Shown here: one piece after another, positions 60,866 through 64,000 of the stretch
Layout: every line of letters starts with the position of its first letter
Position numbering within the stretch: position 1 is the stretch's first letter
NCBI GenBank assembly: GCA_903813345.2
Contig: CAIIXF020000009.1
Location: 26,386,740-26,450,739, forward strand
Source: Owenia fusiformis
Taxonomy: Eukaryota; Annelida; Polychaeta; Sabellida; Oweniidae
Length of the DNA: 64,000 nt
Direction of reading: 5' to 3'
Notes under the pieces: generated by a model
Databases searched by the model: none
Told to the model about the DNA's origin: nothing
The model's input: only the letters and a program-made list of their open reading frames with translations
Made by a program: the position numbers and the translations under genes

Positions 60866-61170
60866 AATGTAAAACGGCTACTACTCGATCCGTAAATATG
60901 GTGGTTATAAGAGGGACGTTTTCACCGATACACCTTCGCACTTGCTAGATAAAGAGGCCACTCTCTAATTTAGAACTATTGTATGATCCAGCGTAATACG
61001 GTTACTACTCGTTTCGTAAACAATATGGTGGTTATTAGAGAGACGTTTTCATCGATACACCTTCGCACTTGCTGGATATAGAGGCCACTCTCTAATTTAG
61101 AACTATCGTATGATTCAGCGTAATACGGTTGCTACTCGTTCCGTAAACAATATGGTGGTTATAAGAGAGG
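60866..61170. repeat. About 124-bp tandem repeat, 2.4 copies
   Basis: Units run from ACGGCTACTACTCG (variants ACGGTTACTACTCG and ACGGTTGCTACTCG) through ATATGGTGGTTATAAGAG, CACCTTCGCACTTGCT and GAGGCCACTCTCTAATTTAG. The third copy is cut off after ATATGGTGGTTATAAGAGAGG. Confidence 0.85.
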
Positions 61171-62569
61171 CGTTTCCATTGTCATCAAGTCTCACTGTCG
61201 ATTTCATGGCCAATTTACAAAACGTTCTCCAGAAACGAGGCTGGCATTTGGATCACTTTTCGTAAAATGGCCATAAAATCGCGACCATTTGCAAAAGACC
61301 AATGAAACTTAGTAGAATAAATGGACATTGAAAGTGTATAATGTGCCAACTATGATTTTAAATCCATTCTGAATGACTGAGTTATCAACATTTTTTTAGG
61401 TTGCCTTTCTTGGCTCACCATGTATAGTGCAGTTGTCAGAAAATCACTAGACAACGTTTTCAACCTCAATTCAAAACGATGATAAAGGTCATGTAATAAA
61501 AATCAATCCACTCAAACAGGATTTCTGTACAATACACGTGCCAGAAGAAGTTAAAACGTTCTTAACTCTTTGAAATCTAACTCTGCATAGAAAGATCTCA
61601 CGTACCAAATGTCCGTCTCTGAAAAGTGGAAGATTTACTAGTATTGGCTCAAATGGTAATTTCATCATAAATGCTGCGGTTTCTAAAATTAAAAATGAGA
61701 CAATGAGCTAGTCGAGACAAATAAATAAAATTTGGTCTGATTATGATGTCACGATCGATGATCACATCATCTTCCCGATTTTGAACTCTCGGTCATCGTG
61801 ACCATCTGCAGCAGAGGGATCAATACAACTCAACAGAATCACCCAAGAAGGACCTATTTTAATGTAGATATACTGTATTTGAAGCTTGTGTGTTAATTCC
61901 ATTGTACTTTTCACAAAACTGAGAGCAGATAACCAACATTTTACTATCAATTAAACATGACCAATAAATTGCATTGAACTCATGTTATGTTAGGAATTCT
62001 CGTTGCAATCACTGATTTCCAAGGCAGTGATACTGCCCATGTAGTATACTTGTATGGAGTATGTTTGAAGTTGTATTTAGGTCATATTTAGCTGACTATG
62101 ATTAATTGTTTGATATATAAAAAAATTAACATGTTGTACAACATTCTATTAAAATTGACTAGTTATCTCCTGGGTGATGCATGTAAACTTAAGGCAATTC
62201 GCTGAACTAAATCGCTGAACACTAGCTTTGATCGAGTTCGGCTGATTTATAACTTAAAATATTACGTTAATCCGAAAACAAAAGTCATCGGACAGTGAAA
62301 AATGGCATTATGAAATTATTTTTACATAATCCTTTTTAATATTCGTCGTAAATCAAGACTTACATACATTATATCTATCACAATTATAGGATATACAATT
62401 CTAGACGAACATAATGACAGCTGTTTGATAGATCGATGTTTTGAGGCATATTTTCTAAATAAAGGACGTTTAAGGTAGTAGTCCAGTAATAATTGTGCAT
62501 TCAGTTTGCACATCTCGCATAAGTTCTAGTGGTGGACGAGAATTTCTTAGAGCTTCGTAGGTTTTTTTA
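61171..62569. other. No supported gene
   Basis: A 62-codon minus frame at 61762-61950 and others here show no domain. No repeat recognised. Confidence 0.4.
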
Positions 62570-63005
62570 TTTCACCGCCAAAAATGGTGACAAATTGTTA
62601 AGGTCTCCAAGTAATATGTAACGGCGGTTGGCGTCTGTAACAAATTCGTACGACTTCCAATAACTGACTTTAATTGTTTTCAAAATTATCTACAACTTAA
62701 GATTTGAGATTTGACCTTCACTGACCTTCTCAAGGTAAAAAGGTAAAAACGTTTTTTTTAAATATCTTCAAATTGTCTATTTTTTTCAAAATCATCTACA
62801 AATTGTTAGAAGTTCAAATTTGACTAGATTTGACCTTCAACGACCCTCTCAATGTCACAAAATATCAAAAGGGTGTTTCTTCAACTTGCTATTGATTGAC
62901 CCTTTTCAAAATCATCGACAAGTTGTCATAAATTCAAATTTGACTCTGGATTTGAAATTTGACCTTGAATGACCTTCTTAAGGTAAAACAGTCAAAAAGT
63001 TATTT
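62570..63005 (-). repeat. AGGTCA-rich tandem repeat family N, copy 3
   Basis: Inverted copy. It begins, on the plus strand, near the GGCGGTTGGCGTCTGTAACA tail and runs into units with TGACCT direct repeats (62712-62727 and 62960-62975). It abuts the LINE fragment that follows. Confidence 0.75.
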
Positions 63006-63364
63006 TTTGAGAGAGAAACTCTTAGATGGTATTGTTAATATACTACCTATTGATTTATCAGTTCAATTATTGAACACTACTGAAGATATCATAGTAGAAA
63101 CGTTACTAGGAAGCACGACTGATGTACTTCAAAATTGCCAAGATGGTACAATGGAACAGTTCCTATTGAATAGTGCATATTACATTGATCTAATGGTTAA
63201 AACAGTTATCAAACAAACGGAAATGTAAAAACTCTAAATGTAAATCTATATGTAATAATATGTACAAATGTAAATAATTTGTTAATGTGAATTGTCTGTA
63301 ATTATATGTAATGTTTAAATCTTCACCTATGTGGAGGAAATAAAGACACTGAACTGAACTGAAA
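63006..63364 (+). mobile_element. 5'-truncated LINE 3' end with short tandem tail
   Basis: The open frame from about 63006 to a stop at 63226-63228 encodes about 70 residues (REKLLDGIVNILPI near the start, FLLNSAYYIDLMVKTVIK near the end). This fits the pattern of the extreme C terminus of LINE polyproteins: an R..LL segment, a spacer, then FL..SAYYI. About 135 bp of AT-rich 3' UTR follows, with AATAAA at 63339-63344 and a tail of CACTGAACTGAACTGAA, like the short tandem tails of CR1/L2-type LINEs. The 5' side breaks off into repeat family N, as expected from truncated insertion. It could instead be the last exon of a host gene. Confidence 0.5.
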
Positions 63365-63674
63365 GCCAACTAGGTGGTGACATTGTATCATGTTAATTAC
63401 CTCGTCATGAATACAATTATAAGTTGATTCTTGGCCATATGCGATCAAATGGGACTATAATCATTGTTGCAACACTTTTTACAATACACAGGGGTCGAAC
63501 CCAAAAGTGTTTTTATTCTCACCGACGTTCAGACCCCTTAAAAATAAATAGGCAAAATATAATCTATTGAGATTGTCAATTTACAGAGATTATTTTCATA
63601 AGTGGTAAAAATAATTCCCTGAATTCAATACGAATTTTAGTGGTGTTAATCGATAGGTGCATATTTTATCAACG
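63365..63674. other. No gene seen
   Basis: AT-rich DNA between the LINE end and a possible MITE. Confidence 0.5.
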
Positions 63675-63979
63675 CAGACCTGTCAACTTCATGTTTTTAC
63701 GGGAATCTCCTTTAAAATCTTTGTTTTCAATCACCGCATTCATTTGTTTGAACTCCATCAACCGCCGGTACCGTACTTCCAATATCTACCACAAAAACTA
63801 CAATTTTTTCAAAATATACCGCGGAAATACCGTTTATTTTAAAGTATACCCCAAAAACTACTGAATTCTGTCCAAAAGATATCGTAAAAACTAACGGATT
63901 TGGGAAACCTCTAACCCTGAAGTACAACAATTTCGAAAAAGTCTACCGCAATTTTTTTCAATTAAGGCTGGCAGGTCTG
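63675..63979. mobile_element. Possible MITE with CAGACCTG ends
   Basis: The left CAGACCTGTCAAC and the complement of the right, CAGACCTGCCAGCC, form short inverted ends. Inside, diverged units with TACCACAAAAACTAC, TACCCCAAAAACTACTG and ATCGTAAAAACTAAC recur about every 50-60 bp. No clear target duplication. Three overlapping short frames here are shadows. Confidence 0.45.
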
Positions 63980-64000
63980 TCATGTCATGATCTGCAGTGT

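Noticed and set aside
1-64000. CRISPR array or phage-defence system
   Set aside because: Tandem arrays have no unique spacers between conserved repeats, and there are no associated genes; the DNA is eukaryotic.

Overview
The window reads as AT-rich nuclear DNA of an animal, most likely a marine invertebrate. The evidence is a neuropeptide-type G-protein-coupled receptor (GPCR) split by consensus GT/AG introns, very long gene-poor stretches, and many short inverted-repeat DNA transposons (MITEs and foldback elements), mariner/Tc1 relatives, LINE fragments and minisatellites. There is no bacterial-style gene packing. I cannot name the species; a spiralian or non-vertebrate deuterostome would both fit.

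The one well-supported host gene is a rhodopsin-family GPCR on the minus strand. Three exons are visible in transcription order: 15310-14959 (from the DRY arginine to the third intracellular loop), 14209-13985 (TM6 to TM7) and 10584-10318 (the cytoplasmic tail, with stop codon and a nearby poly(A) signal). The reading frame joins across both introns. The exons encoding TM1 to TM3 were not found. The 3.4 kb intron before the tail exon is full of insertions: a tRNA-Arg-like sequence, a 751 bp near-perfect palindrome, a cluster of hairpins and a 39 bp minisatellite.

Layout: 1-120 is a fragment of a TIR element (family T). 1.5-3.1 kb holds two minisatellites. 3.14-9.03 kb is a 5.9 kb foldback element with about 1.25 kb arms made of about 182 bp subrepeats and with other elements nested inside. 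9.8-15.3 kb is the GPCR locus. 15.3-38 kb is mostly featureless with scattered MITEs, one 51 bp minisatellite and a repeat rich in AGGTCA half-sites. 38.2-42.3 kb may be one composite element bounded by GAGAGGTTTCGC termini and containing A+C-skewed DNA. 45-53 kb holds a reverse-transcriptase relic, decayed and internally deleted mariner-like transposases, and an inverted duplication with open frames. 53.2 kb has one possible exon of an unknown gene. 56-59 kb holds a Tc1-like element and a striking foldback element whose arms are perfect mirror copies of a series of variant 16-mers. 63.0-63.4 kb is a 5'-truncated LINE 3' end.

Apart from the GPCR, nearly everything identifiable is mobile DNA. 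The strongest new signals are structural: arms homogenised to identity, palindromes inside an intron, and repeat families that carry CTCF-like or nuclear-receptor-like sites. I saw no prokaryotic-type defence system, CRISPR array or operon. Coordinates of repeats were read by eye and may be off by a few bases.
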